Source of the DNA: an uncultured Eubacteriales bacterium
Lineage (GTDB): Bacteria; Bacillota; Clostridia; Christensenellales; Aristaeellaceae
Direction: 5' to 3'
Length of the DNA: 64,000 bases
NCBI GenBank assembly: GCA_902789795.1
Contig: CADAPM010000002.1
Coordinates: 186,001-250,000 of the forward strand
This document shows, in pieces, positions 18,287 through 27,526 of the stretch. The stretch's first letter is position 1; each line of letters opens with the position of its first letter. The translations under genes were made by a program, and so were the position numbers. The notes under the pieces are model-generated. The model was not told the DNA's origin. It searched no databases and worked only from the letters and a program-made list of their open reading frames with translations.

Positions 18287-19504
18287 TCAGCCGCCGAACA
18301 TGCTCATCAGGAAGCCCGCGGCGATCGCGGAGCCGATAACGCCGGCCACGTTGGGACCCATGGCGTGCATCAGCAGGAAGTTGGAGGGGTTCTCCTTCTG
18401 TCCTACTTTCTGGGACACGCGGGCCGCCATCGGCACGGCGGATACGCCGGCGGAGCCGATCAGCGGATTGATCTTGCCGCCGGAGAGCTTGTACATCAGC
18501 TTGCCCACCAGCAGACCGCCGATCGTACTGCATCCGAAGGCGACCAGGCCCAGTACTACGATCCAGATAGTTTCCCAATTGAGGAAATTGGAGCCCACCA
18601 TGGTGGCGCCCACGCTGATGCCCAGGAACAGAGTCACGATGTTCATGAGCGCGTTCTGGGCCACATCGGACAGGCGCTCCGTCACGCCGGTCTCCTTCAG
18701 CAGGTTGCCGAACATCAGGCAGCCGATGAGGGGCGCGGTGGAGGGCAGGAGCAGGATGACAAAGATGGCGACCACGATGGGGAACAGGATCTTCTCCGTC
18801 TTGCTGACCTGGCGCAGCTGCTCCATCTTGACGGCGCGCTCCTTCTTGGTGGTCAGCGCCATCATGAGGGGCGGCTGGATCATGGGGATCAGGGCCATGT
18901 AGCTGTAGGCGGCCACCGCGATGGGTCCCAGCAGATGGGGCGCCAGCTTGGTGGTGGTCAGGATGGCCGTGGGGCCGTCCGCGCCGCCGATGATGCCGAT
19001 GGACGCGGCTTCGTTGCCGTTGAAGCCCAGGAAGGTGGCGCCGAAGAAGGCCAAGAACACACCGAACTGAGCGGCCGCGCCCAAGAGCAGGGAGGTCGGG
19101 TTGGAGATCAGGGGGCCGAAGTCCGTCATGGCGCCGATGCCGATAAAGATCAGGCAGGGGTATACGCCCGCTTTGACGCCGATATACAGGATATCGATCA
19201 GGCCGCCCTGGGCCAGGATGTGCCCGTAATCGTGATAGTACTCGCTGCTCTCATTGAGGAAGCTGTCCCACAGCTCCTGATGGTACAGCGCGTTGCTGAA
19301 GCCGCCCAGGGCGCTGGCGTTGGCCAGCAGGCAGCCCATGGCGATGCCCACCATCAACAGCGGCTCATACTGCTTTTTGATGCCCAGGTACAAAAGCACG
19401 CAGGCGATCAGGATCATGACCAGGTTTTTCCATCCGTCGCCGGTCATCATCATGGCGAAGCCGGATTCATTGACCAGCTTGCCAAGGGATTCAAATATGT
19501 TCAT
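18287..19504 (-). CDS. oadB: Na+-pumping decarboxylase beta subunit (oxaloacetate decarboxylase OadB)
   Basis: This 405-residue polytopic membrane protein decarboxylates carboxybiotin and exports Na+. Conserved family segments are LGIKKQYEPLLMVGIAMG near the N-terminus, GIGAMTDFGPLISNP, the pore segment GIIGGADGPTAILTT and ending NFLLMHAMGPNVAGVIGSA. About ten transmembrane helices are visible. It is the last gene in the oadA-oadG-biotin carrier-oadB operon and is followed by a terminator. The family also serves glutaconyl- and methylmalonyl-CoA decarboxylases, but the PYC-type alpha subunit here points to oxaloacetate. Confidence 0.93.
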   Translation of the reverse strand: MNIFESLGKLVNESGFAMMMTGDGWKNLVMILIACVLLYLGIKKQYEPLLMVGIAMGCLLANASALGGFSNALYHQELWDSFLNESSEYYHDYGHILAQGGLIDILYIGVKAGVYPCLIFIGIGAMTDFGPLISNPTSLLLGAAAQFGVFLAFFGATFLGFNGNEAASIGIIGGADGPTAILTTTKLAPHLLGPIAVAAYSYMALIPMIQPPLMMALTTKKERAVKMEQLRQVSKTEKILFPIVVAIFVILLLPSTAPLIGCLMFGNLLKETGVTERLSDVAQNALMNIVTLFLGISVGATMVGSNFLNWETIWIVVLGLVAFGCSTIGGLLVGKLMYKLSGGKINPLIGSAGVSAVPMAARVSQKVGQKENPSNFLLMHAMGPNVAGVIGSAIAAGFLMSMFGG

Positions 19505-19516
19505 GCCGTCCTCCCA

Positions 19517-19918
<402 letters not shown>

Positions 19919-19920
19919 GC

Positions 19921-20334
19921 TTATTTGACCTCCCTGATCGAGATGAATCTCAGTTCATTCAGCGGCTTCCCCAGCTTGTTGGCGACGATGGCCATGATCA
20001 TGGCTGCATCCCGGGGATCGGTGTCATACAGCTTGATGTCGCCGGCGCTGCCGGGCGCGAGCTCTTTCTTGACAGCCGGAGCTGCAGGATGAGCGGGTAC
20101 CGCGGGCACAGCCGTTTCCACGACCTTGGTGACCTTCTTCTTGGCGCTGGCCACCATGATCTTGCCGACCAGCATGATCACCAGCATCAGCAGCGTCAGG
20201 CCGATAAAGACCACCAGATACCCCAGCAGCGAATCCACGAATGCGGTGCCGGCTGAAAGCATCTCGCCCTTTTTGACGACGGTCTGGGCCGCCTGCGCAG
20301 CGCCCTCAGCGGCGGCAGGAGTGATAAATAACAT
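19921..20334 (-). CDS. oadG: Oxaloacetate decarboxylase gamma-type subunit (OadG family)
   Basis: This 137-residue protein has one transmembrane helix (about 37-58, LLGYLVVFIGLTLLMLVIML), a Lys-rich stop-transfer and a Pro/Ala-rich linker. An OadG/delta-type C-terminal tail of about 45 residues follows (DPRDAAMIMAIVANKLGKPLNELRFISIREVK region). The subunit tethers alpha and the biotin carrier to the membrane pump. The extended C-terminal domain is like MmdD/GcdD delta subunits. It lies 12 nt downstream of oadA. Confidence 0.85.
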   Translation of the reverse strand: MLFITPAAAEGAAQAAQTVVKKGEMLSAGTAFVDSLLGYLVVFIGLTLLMLVIMLVGKIMVASAKKKVTKVVETAVPAVPAHPAAPAVKKELAPGSAGDIKLYDTDPRDAAMIMAIVANKLGKPLNELRFISIREVK

Positions 20335-20346
20335 GCTCCTTCCTCC

Positions 20347-21747
20347 TTACGCTTCCACGATCGTATACTTGACGACCTTTTCACGGTCCGCCTTGCGGTC
20401 TTTGAGGAATTTCTCCGCCTGGGCCGGGAAGCAGATATAGCTCATGATATCTTCTTCAGTCTCGGCCAGGTCGCCCAGGGCTTCCTTGGCTTTCGCGAAA
20501 TCCTCGCCCGTGCGCTTGCTGTCCTCGATGCGGCAGTCAACCGGCTTGCCGCCTTCGCCCAGGATCTTCTCTTCCAGGGCCTTATCCACGGGCGCGGGCG
20601 CGATGCCGTACTCGCCGCGGAAATAGTTCTTGACCTCGTTGGAGATGTTCTTGTAGCGCTCGCCCACCAGCACGTTGGTGACGGCCTGGTTGCCCACCAT
20701 CTGGCTCAAGGGAGTGACCAGGGGCGGATAGCCCAGGTCCTTGCGGACCGCCGGGATCTCCAGGAGGGCGGCGTCAAACTTGTCCATGGCGTTCATGTCC
20801 TTCAGGTTGGCGATCATGTTGCTCAGCATGCCGCCGGGCACCTTGTAGACCAGCGCCTGGGAGTCCGTGGCCATGGACTTCGGATTGATGAGGCCGCTGT
20901 CCACATACTTCTGCTTCACGGGCTTGAAGAAATCGTTGACCTGGTTGATCACCTTTTCGTTGAGGCCGGTCTCGATGCCGTACTGCTGGCAGGCATAGAA
21001 GAGGGTCTCGGTGGCGGCCTGGCTGGTGCCGTTGGAGAAGCAGCTGGTGGCGGTGTCGATCACGTCCACGCCGCTCTCGATGGCCTTGGTCAGGGTCATG
21101 TAGGCCATACCGGTGGTGCAGTGGGTGTGCAGGATCACGGGCACGTCGCCCACGGCGTCCTTGATGCCCTTGATCAGATGCTCGGCTTCATAGGGGCTCA
21201 TGGTGCCGGCCATGTCCTTGAGGCACAGGGTGTCAAAGCCCATTTTGACCAGCTGCTTGCACATTTCGACATACTTGTCCACGGTGTGCACGGGGCTCTG
21301 GGTGTAGCTGATGCAGCCGGAGGCCACGGTGCGGTCGGTCGCGTACTTCTTGGTGGCGGCCAGGGCCGTATCCAGGTTTCTGAAATCGTTCAGAGCATCG
21401 AAGATGCGGATGATGTCGATGCCGTTCTTGATGCTCAGCTCCACGAACTTCTCGACCACGTCGTCATGATAATGCTTGTAGCCCAGCAGGTTCTGGCCCC
21501 TCAACAGCATCTGCAGCCGGGTGTTGGGCATCCCCTTGCGGATCTTGCGCAGTCGTTCCCAGGGGTCTTCCCCCAGATAGCGAAGGCAGGAGTCAAAGGT
21601 AGCTCCGCCCCAGCATTCCACAGAATAATATCCGGCCTTGTCCATCACGGGCAGGATCTCTTCAAAATCCTTGAAGGGCAGGCGTGTAGCCATCAGCGAC
21701 TGGTTCGCGTCGCGCATGACGGTTTCGGTAAACTGTACTTTCCTCAC
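20347..21747 (-). CDS. oadA: Oxaloacetate decarboxylase alpha (carboxyltransferase) subunit
   Basis: This 466-residue HMGL-like TIM barrel with a PYC/OadA carboxyltransferase C-terminal domain transfers CO2 from oxaloacetate to biotin, giving pyruvate. Motifs are VMRDANQSLMATR (metal Asp), the ECWGGATFDSCLRYL segment, the catalytic lysine region LCLKDMAGTMSPYEA, and metal ligands HTHCTTGMA. The biotin domain is absent and encoded separately downstream. The start is GUG at 21747 with GGATAGGAG 9 nt upstream; the AUG in between runs into a stop after three codons. It is first in the four-gene operon under the promoter at 21828-21855. The system turns decarboxylation into a Na+ gradient, typical of fermenters. 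Confidence 0.93.
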   Translation of the reverse strand: MRKVQFTETVMRDANQSLMATRLPFKDFEEILPVMDKAGYYSVECWGGATFDSCLRYLGEDPWERLRKIRKGMPNTRLQMLLRGQNLLGYKHYHDDVVEKFVELSIKNGIDIIRIFDALNDFRNLDTALAATKKYATDRTVASGCISYTQSPVHTVDKYVEMCKQLVKMGFDTLCLKDMAGTMSPYEAEHLIKGIKDAVGDVPVILHTHCTTGMAYMTLTKAIESGVDVIDTATSCFSNGTSQAATETLFYACQQYGIETGLNEKVINQVNDFFKPVKQKYVDSGLINPKSMATDSQALVYKVPGGMLSNMIANLKDMNAMDKFDAALLEIPAVRKDLGYPPLVTPLSQMVGNQAVTNVLVGERYKNISNEVKNYFRGEYGIAPAPVDKALEEKILGEGGKPVDCRIEDSKRTGEDFAKAKEALGDLAETEEDIMSYICFPAQAEKFLKDRKADREKVVKYTIVEA

Positions 21748-21827
21748 GATTCCATACTCCTATCCTTAAAATTTCGCTGGTTTCCTGAGTACATCACTGT
21801 AGAAATCCCACAGTCCCTCAAGATAAT

Positions 21828-21855
21828 ATTATAGCCTAATTTCCACGGAAATCAA
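21828..21855 (-). promoter_or_regulatory. Sigma-A promoter of the oad operon
   Basis: Minus-strand TTGATT, 16 bp, TATAAT (consensus -10), about 80 nt upstream of oadA. Confidence 0.8.
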
Positions 21856-21920
21856 GGGCAATTTTCCCCTTCGGACGATTCCCTGAGCCTCAAAGCCGGA
21901 AGTCTTTGCGCCGCAATAAT

Positions 21921-21951
21921 AAAAGGCCCTCGCCCGTATCCGGGGAGGGTC
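21921..21951 (-). terminator. Terminator after the DUF1622 gene
   Basis: Minus-strand GACCCTCCCCG pairs with CGGGCGAGGGCC around GATA, followed by UUUUAUUAUU. Confidence 0.8.
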
Positions 21952-21966
21952 TGTATCATGGTCAGA

Positions 21967-22374
21967 TCATTTCTTTTCCGGCTTCGGAGCCGCCTTTTTG
22001 ATGACCGCCACATCCAGCTCGTTGCAGCCGTTCTCTTCTTCCTCATGCTCCTCCTTGACTTCCCAGTGGAGCAGGAAGGTCAGCGCGGCGCGCAGGGCGA
22101 TGACGCAGGCGATCATGCCGATCTCCTTGAAGTCCCGGGCCAGGATGGTGCGCAGCACCTCGCCGCCCAGCTTGAACTCCAGCGCGAAGGCGATGCCGTG
22201 AGCCAAAAGCAGGCGCAGGTTCCGATGCTTCTTGGTGATCACCGTGTGCAGGATCTGGACCAGCGTCCACAGGATGATCAGCACCCCGATCAGCTCCATC
22301 AGCAGGATCGAGAACTGGACGACGATCACAAAGCCTTCTTCCATCGACTCGTAAAGCTTGGTCAGGAATTCCAT
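21967..22374 (-). CDS. DUF1622 family membrane protein
   Basis: This 135-residue protein matches the DUF1622 pattern: a first long helix (about 15-45, GFVIVVQFSILLMELIGVLI), a second helix around RLLLAHGIAFALEFKLGGEVLRT, and a third (EIGMIACVIALRAALTFLLHWE). An acidic, then Lys-rich cytoplasmic tail follows. The family is uncharacterised. The ribosome site AAAGGAG lies 7 nt upstream. It lies 40 nt after the MBL-fold gene and ends at a terminator, so it is probably the last gene of the trk operon. Confidence 0.85.
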   Translation of the reverse strand: MEFLTKLYESMEEGFVIVVQFSILLMELIGVLIILWTLVQILHTVITKKHRNLRLLLAHGIAFALEFKLGGEVLRTILARDFKEIGMIACVIALRAALTFLLHWEVKEEHEEEENGCNELDVAVIKKAAPKPEKK

Positions 22375-22414
22375 GGGGATTCTCCTTTCTGCAGTTGAGT
22401 AAACGGGGTCGCTT

Positions 22415-23125
22415 TTATCCGACAGTTACAACATCAAAGCCGAGGGCGCGGGCAGAGGCTTCGGCATTCGCGCCGTTCAGGTGCATCATGCTGACCTTTC
22501 CCCTCTGCCCTTCCGGGATCAGCTCGGCGAGCACATGCAGCGGCAGGTGGACGGGGTGCGACGGCGCGTCGATGGTCTCCGCATAGATGCGTTCATAGTC
22601 CGGATGCGACGCGATGAAGGCCGCGATGCCGTCCGCCACGGCAGAGTCCGCCGTGTAGTAGACGCCGCCCTCGGGCGTATCGAAGGCAAAGGAATAGCAG
22701 ACCATTTGGGGCGCGTGCTTGGTCCGGCAGAAGCGGAAATTACTGAAGGCGCTGAAGCCGGTCAGGGCCGTCTCCGGCACGTAGTCCACCAGGCTGTCGC
22801 TGACACCGAACAGGTTGAGCAGCTGGCGAAGCTCATTGGCATAGCGCTCATCACCAGTGGGCAGCAGCAGCTTTGCCTTGAACTTCAGGATCTCCGCGCA
22901 GTATAGAGTCACCGAGCCCAGGGAGCCGCTGTGATCCGAATGCAGGTGTGAGACCGCGATCCAGACCTCCTTCGCGCTCTGTAAAAGCCCGCGCCGGATC
23001 AGCTCGGCGAACACGCTCTCGCCGCAGTCCAGCAGCAGCAGCCTGTCCCCCTCTTTCACATAGGCAGAGGTGCTCTTTTCCAGGGGGTTGAAGGCAGCAC
23101 CGCGGCCCAGAAAATGCAGTTCCAT
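22415..23125 (-). CDS. MBL-fold (RNase Z-like) metal-dependent hydrolase
   Basis: This 236-residue metallo-beta-lactamase-fold protein has the zinc motif SHLHSDHSG at about 60, a second-site Asp in YYTADSAVAD, and a histidine near the C-terminus in MMHLNGA. The start MELHFLGRGAAFNP is RNase Z/arylsulfatase-like, but it is shorter than tRNase Z and lacks a recognisable exosite. The substrate is therefore unknown. It starts 4 nt after the trkH stop, so it is cotranscribed with the K+ uptake genes. Confidence 0.85.
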   Translation of the reverse strand: MELHFLGRGAAFNPLEKSTSAYVKEGDRLLLLDCGESVFAELIRRGLLQSAKEVWIAVSHLHSDHSGSLGSVTLYCAEILKFKAKLLLPTGDERYANELRQLLNLFGVSDSLVDYVPETALTGFSAFSNFRFCRTKHAPQMVCYSFAFDTPEGGVYYTADSAVADGIAAFIASHPDYERIYAETIDAPSHPVHLPLHVLAELIPEGQRGKVSMMHLNGANAEASARALGFDVVTVG

Positions 23126-23129
23126 CCCG

Positions 23130-24587
23130 TTAATTCCTCGCTTTCTTCCAGACTCCGGGCACGAACAGGATCAGCATGGGGAAGATCTCGAGCCTGCCCA
23201 GCAGCATGTTTAAAATCAGCACGATCTTGCTGAAGACGGAGAAATCCGCGTACCCGCCCATGGGGCCGACCATGTCGAGGCCGGGGCCGATGTTGTTGAG
23301 GCAGGAGATGACCGCGGTCACGTTCGTTTCAAAGGACGTGCGGTCGAAGGCCAGCAGGACCGTGGAGAAAACGATGATCAGGCAGTAGGCCACCAGGTAG
23401 GCGTAGGTGTTGTTGATGGTATCGTTGGAGACGGTGTCTCCGTCGATGTGCACCCGGCCCACGGTGTTGGGGTGCAACGAGCGCCTAAGCTCCCGCTGCA
23501 GGGATTTGAACAGCATGATGACGCGGGACACCTTGAAGCCGCCGCCGGTGGAACCGGCGCACGCGCCCATCAGCATCAGCGCCACCAGCAGATGCCTGGC
23601 AAACTGCGGCCACAGGTTGAAGTCCACCGTGGCGAAGCCCGTGCTTGTCATGATGGCGCTGACCTGGAAGAAGCTGTGGCGCAGGCCGTCCTCGGTGCCG
23701 TATTCCGGCCGCACGCAGAAGAAGACCGCCGCCGTGGCTGCCAGCATCACGATCAGGTACATCCAGAGCTCGCTGTTGCGGAAGGCCTTTTTGAACTGAC
23801 GCTGCAGGATCAGGTAGTAGACGCCAAAGTTCACGCCGAACAGCATCATGAACACGGCTACCACCCACTGGATGTAGGGGCTGAAGCCGCCGATGGATGA
23901 CGGGCTGTTGGCGAAGCCGCCGGTGCCCGCGGTGCCGAAGGCCGTGGTCAGCGCGTCAAACCAGTTCATGCCGCCCGCCATCAGGAAGCCGAACAGCACC
24001 ACCGTCAGGAAAATGTAGATCACATACAGGATGCGCGCGCTGCCCAGCGTATGGGGCACCAGCTTGCTGACCTGGGGACCCGGGGACTCGGCGCGCATGA
24101 TGTGGATGGAATCGCCGCTGCCGTTGCCGCTGGTGATGGGCTCGATGGACAGCAGGAACACCAGCACGCCCATGCCGCCCAGCCAGTGGGTAAAGCTGCG
24201 CCAGTACTTGGCGCCCATGGTCAAGGTCCCGTAGTCGGTGACGATGCTGGAACCGGTGGTGGTAAAGCCCGAGGTAGTCTCGAACAGCGCGTCGATGAAG
24301 CGCGGGATGGTGCCGCTCAGCACAAAGGGCAGAGCGCCCAGCACCGAGACCATGAGCCAGGTGATGCTGGCCAGGACGAAGGCTTCACGGGCGTAAAAGG
24401 TCTTTTTCCGCGCCGGGAAGATGAAGGACGTCAGGCTCAGCAGCAGCATCAGCCCCATGGTGATGATGAAGCCCCAGAAGCTGGGCATCTCATGGTAGCA
24501 CAGGCTGATGACCGCCGCCGGGATCATGAACGCCGCGACGATGCGCAATACGCTGCACAAAAGGCGCAGGATCATCCGGTAATTCAT
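23130..24587 (-). CDS. trkH: TrkH/KtrB-type potassium uptake channel subunit
   Basis: This 485-residue integral membrane protein has four pore repeats. The selectivity-filter glycines are visible in FETTSGFTTTGSS, AFGTAGTGGFANSP, the QVSAIMTSTGFATVDF segment and SCLNNIGPGLDM. The third M2 gate region is rich in Gly and Ser (MGACAGSTGGGFKVSR). The length matches TrkH rather than the shorter KtrB. It moves K+ together with the RCK-domain protein TrkA, encoded just upstream with a 4-nt ATGA overlap. Confidence 0.95.
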   Translation of the reverse strand: MNYRMILRLLCSVLRIVAAFMIPAAVISLCYHEMPSFWGFIITMGLMLLLSLTSFIFPARKKTFYAREAFVLASITWLMVSVLGALPFVLSGTIPRFIDALFETTSGFTTTGSSIVTDYGTLTMGAKYWRSFTHWLGGMGVLVFLLSIEPITSGNGSGDSIHIMRAESPGPQVSKLVPHTLGSARILYVIYIFLTVVLFGFLMAGGMNWFDALTTAFGTAGTGGFANSPSSIGGFSPYIQWVVAVFMMLFGVNFGVYYLILQRQFKKAFRNSELWMYLIVMLAATAAVFFCVRPEYGTEDGLRHSFFQVSAIMTSTGFATVDFNLWPQFARHLLVALMLMGACAGSTGGGFKVSRVIMLFKSLQRELRRSLHPNTVGRVHIDGDTVSNDTINNTYAYLVAYCLIIVFSTVLLAFDRTSFETNVTAVISCLNNIGPGLDMVGPMGGYADFSVFSKIVLILNMLLGRLEIFPMLILFVPGVWKKARN

Positions 24588-25966
24588 GCACGGACCCCCT
24601 TGGGCGCGCTATCAAAGATATCGTTCAGCGTATTGAACTCACCCGCCGAGGTGGTCACGATCACGCAGCTGTCCCCCGTCTTCAGGCAGTCTTCGCCGGA
24701 GGGAACGATCGTGTTGCCCCGGCGCGTGATGATGGCGATGCGCAGGTCTTCCTTGATGGGGATGCTCTTGAGCGGCGTATTCAGGTACCAGGTGGAGGCG
24801 TTGACCTCGAACTCCAGGGCCTCGACCCGCTCGTCCACCAGCTTGTGCAGGGTGATGACGCCCTCGCCCGGGCGGTTCTCCATGGCGCGCACATAGCGCA
24901 GGATGTCGTTGGCCGTCAGGATGCGGGGCGTGATCACGCACTCCTTGATGTCGTCCGACAGGATGGCGGCGTACTCGGTGCGGTTCATCTTGCACACGAT
25001 CTTCGGCACGTTGATGCTGTGGGCGAACATCGAGGTGATGATGTTCTGCTCGTCGATGTTCATCAGGCAGATGACCGCGTCCATCTCCTCGATGCCCTCC
25101 TGCCGCAGCACGGCGAAGGAGGTGCCGTCCGCGTGGATGACCTCCGCCTTGTGCAGCATCTCGCTCAGCAGGTTGCAGCGCTCCAGGTTGGAATCGATGA
25201 TCTTCACATCGACGCCGGTCTGGGCCAGGAACTGGGACAGGTAGACCGCGATGCGGCTGCCGCCGATCATCAGCACGGAGCGGACGCGGGGCGTTTCATA
25301 CCCGGTGGATTTGAGCAGGCTCAACAGGTCGCCGGTGGCGGCGGTCACGTAGATGTGGTCCCCCGCCTCCAGCACGAAGCGGCCGTCGGGGATGGTCACC
25401 TCGTTGTCCCTGACCACGGCGCACACCAGCACGTGCACCTTCAGGGATTTGTACAGGTCCGACAGGATCATGCCGTCCAGCTTGCCGCCTTCCGGGATCA
25501 GCATTTCCACGATCTCGGCGCGGCCCTTGGCGAACTTTTCACGCTTGAGGAAGGACGGGTACTGCAGCAGGCTGCTGATCTGCTTGGCGGTGGAGCGCTC
25601 AGGGTTCACCACCATGCTGAGGCCCAGGCCCTCCTTGAGCAGATACACGTCCTCATTGTATTCAGGGCTGCGGATACGCGCGATGGTGTTCGGGCAGCCC
25701 AGCTGCCTGGCGATCATGCAGCACAACAGGTTAGTCTCGTCCGCCTCGGTCACCGCGATCATCAGGTCCGCCGCCGCGACATCCGCCTGCTTCTGCACGG
25801 ATACCGAAGCGCCGTTGCCCTCGATCACCTGCACATCCAGGCTGTCTTCCGTCTGTTTGAGAGCGGCGGCCTGGTTGTCGATGACCACCAAATCGTGGCC
25901 CTCGCGCACCAGCGCCTGGGTCACGGTGAAGCCGATCTTACCGTCGCCGATCACTACGATTCTCAT
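24584..25966 (-). CDS. trkA: Trk system potassium uptake regulatory subunit TrkA
   Basis: This 460-residue cytosolic protein has two RCK_N-RCK_C units. The first Rossmann fold starts MRIVVIGDGKIGFTV with Asp at the end of strand two (VVIDNQ). The second starts near residue 230 (VLMIGGSRIAVYLSQFL, then IIDSN). RCK_C domains follow each (VEMLIPEGGKLDG, EVNASTWYLNTPL). It gates TrkH in response to nucleotides. It is first in the operon trkA-trkH-MBL-DUF1622, under the promoter at 26018-26046. Confidence 0.96.
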   Translation of the reverse strand: MRIVVIGDGKIGFTVTQALVREGHDLVVIDNQAAALKQTEDSLDVQVIEGNGASVSVQKQADVAAADLMIAVTEADETNLLCCMIARQLGCPNTIARIRSPEYNEDVYLLKEGLGLSMVVNPERSTAKQISSLLQYPSFLKREKFAKGRAEIVEMLIPEGGKLDGMILSDLYKSLKVHVLVCAVVRDNEVTIPDGRFVLEAGDHIYVTAATGDLLSLLKSTGYETPRVRSVLMIGGSRIAVYLSQFLAQTGVDVKIIDSNLERCNLLSEMLHKAEVIHADGTSFAVLRQEGIEEMDAVICLMNIDEQNIITSMFAHSINVPKIVCKMNRTEYAAILSDDIKECVITPRILTANDILRYVRAMENRPGEGVITLHKLVDERVEALEFEVNASTWYLNTPLKSIPIKEDLRIAIITRRGNTIVPSGEDCLKTGDSCVIVTTSAGEFNTLNDIFDSAPKGVRA

Positions 25967-26017
25967 CTTTTGTCTCCTTTACCCCACCGGGCACACAAAT
26001 TTCGGCGGGGCGTGCAT

Positions 26018-26046
26018 AATATAGCACGTTTTGGGCAGATTGGCAA
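26018..26046 (-). promoter_or_regulatory. Sigma-A promoter of the trk operon
   Basis: Minus-strand TTGCCA, 17 bp, TATATT in the 84-nt gap between hemZ and trkA. Confidence 0.75.
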
Positions 26047-26050
26047 TTAT

Positions 26051-27514
26051 TTATAAAACGCTCTGCCACAACTGGGCTTTTCGGCCGCACATCTCGTCCA
26101 CGCGCCCAATGTATTCCTCGATATTGCCCACGTTCGGGGCGCGCACGATCTTCCCGCCGGTGGGCGCGACGCGCTTGGAGATCCCTCCGGCGCCCAGGGC
26201 CAGCACATGCCCCGTCTCCTCCATCATCCGCACGTTGTACAGGCACTCCGCGCCGGGGCGCGCGTAGGCCACGTTCTCCAGCGCTCCCGCCATGTACTTC
26301 TGGCGGTACATGTAGTAGGGCCGCAGGCCCAGCTGATGGGCGCGGGCGTTCGCCTCGTCCAGCATGCGCGCCGTCATGGCTCCGTCGGGCAGGGGCGCGC
26401 CGTACAGGTGCATGGTGCTCGAGTGCTTGATGGCCAGGGAGTGCACCGTCACGCTGTCCGGCCTGAGGGCGGAAACGTGGTCCAGGCTTTCCCGGAACAT
26501 CTGTTCGTCCTCCCCCGGCAGCCCGGCGATCAGGTCCATGTTGATGTCGTCAAAGCCCATGGACCGGGCCAGGAGGTAGGCCTCCTCCGTCTGCTGTCCG
26601 GTATGCCTGCGGCCGATGCGCTCAAGGGTCTCGTCGTGGAAGGTCTGGGGGTTGATGGAGATGCGCGTCACGCCGTTTTCCAGGAACAGGCTGAGCTTCT
26701 CCCGGTCGATGGTATCGGGCCGCCCGGCCTCCACGGTGAACTCCTTCCCCGCGGCCAGGGGGCGCAGGGCCTCCAGCACCCGCTTAAGCTGCGGGGCCGG
26801 CAGCGAGGTGGGCGTTCCCCCGCCCATGTACACGGTGGATACTGACATGCCAAGATTCATAAGCAGCTGCTTTACGGCGCTGATCTCCCGGAGTAAGGCG
26901 TCCACGTAAGGGACCACCAGCTTCCCGCTGCCGATCTCGCCGCTGGAAAAGCTGCAATAGGTGCAGCGCGTGACGCAGAAGGGGATGCCCACATACAATT
27001 CGACCTGTTCGGGCCGGACGGCGGGCAGCTCCTGCTGGACCGTGACGATCTCCCGGAGCAATTGCACCTTCGCGGGTGTGACGTCAAAGTCTTGCCGCAG
27101 CCAGTTGAGCGCCTCCTCCAGGCTCTTCCCCCGCTCCATCTGCTGGTAGACCAGCCGCGTGGGCCGGATGCCCGTCAGAGCGCCCCAGGGAGGCTGGCGA
27201 CCGGTCACAGATCTGAAAACGTCATACAGGGCCAGCTTGGCCGCCCGCTTGCGCACGCGCTTGTGCTCCAGCGCATCCGGGCTAGTGTCAAAGTCGCGGC
27301 TGCCTTCGCCGCTGACAGAGCCTGAGACCGTCACCCTTACACGGGTCTTATCTTCCCGGGGCTCCTCCGCCATGCGGACGGTGATGTCGGTATCTCCTTG
27401 TCCCTCCTCATCGGGGGCAAGGACCGTATACTCCAGCTGTCCGAAAAAGATCCTCGCCACGTCCGCCAGGTCATTGGCCAGTTCCGGGGCTTTCGTGATG
27501 ATGGTGAGCTTCAA
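26051..27514 (-). CDS. hemZ: HemZ-type coproporphyrinogen dehydrogenase (radical SAM)
   Basis: This 487-residue radical SAM protein of the HemN/HemZ group has an N-terminal domain of about 165 residues typical of HemZ. The 4Fe-4S motif follows as CVTRCTYCSF, with GGGTPTSL and TVEAGRPDTID in the barrel, and LYCGYxxR-like ligand regions in the C-terminal HemN part (YYMYRQKYMAGALENV region). The family makes an anaerobic porphyrin or related radical reaction; the function of clostridial HemZ is less secure than HemN. The start is UUG at 27514 with GGAGAG upstream. It begins 12 nt after the relA stop, so it is in that operon. Confidence 0.9.
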   Translation of the reverse strand: MKLTIITKAPELANDLADVARIFFGQLEYTVLAPDEEGQGDTDITVRMAEEPREDKTRVRVTVSGSVSGEGSRDFDTSPDALEHKRVRKRAAKLALYDVFRSVTGRQPPWGALTGIRPTRLVYQQMERGKSLEEALNWLRQDFDVTPAKVQLLREIVTVQQELPAVRPEQVELYVGIPFCVTRCTYCSFSSGEIGSGKLVVPYVDALLREISAVKQLLMNLGMSVSTVYMGGGTPTSLPAPQLKRVLEALRPLAAGKEFTVEAGRPDTIDREKLSLFLENGVTRISINPQTFHDETLERIGRRHTGQQTEEAYLLARSMGFDDINMDLIAGLPGEDEQMFRESLDHVSALRPDSVTVHSLAIKHSSTMHLYGAPLPDGAMTARMLDEANARAHQLGLRPYYMYRQKYMAGALENVAYARPGAECLYNVRMMEETGHVLALGAGGISKRVAPTGGKIVRAPNVGNIEEYIGRVDEMCGRKAQLWQSVL

Positions 27515-27526
27515 CTTCTCTCTCCG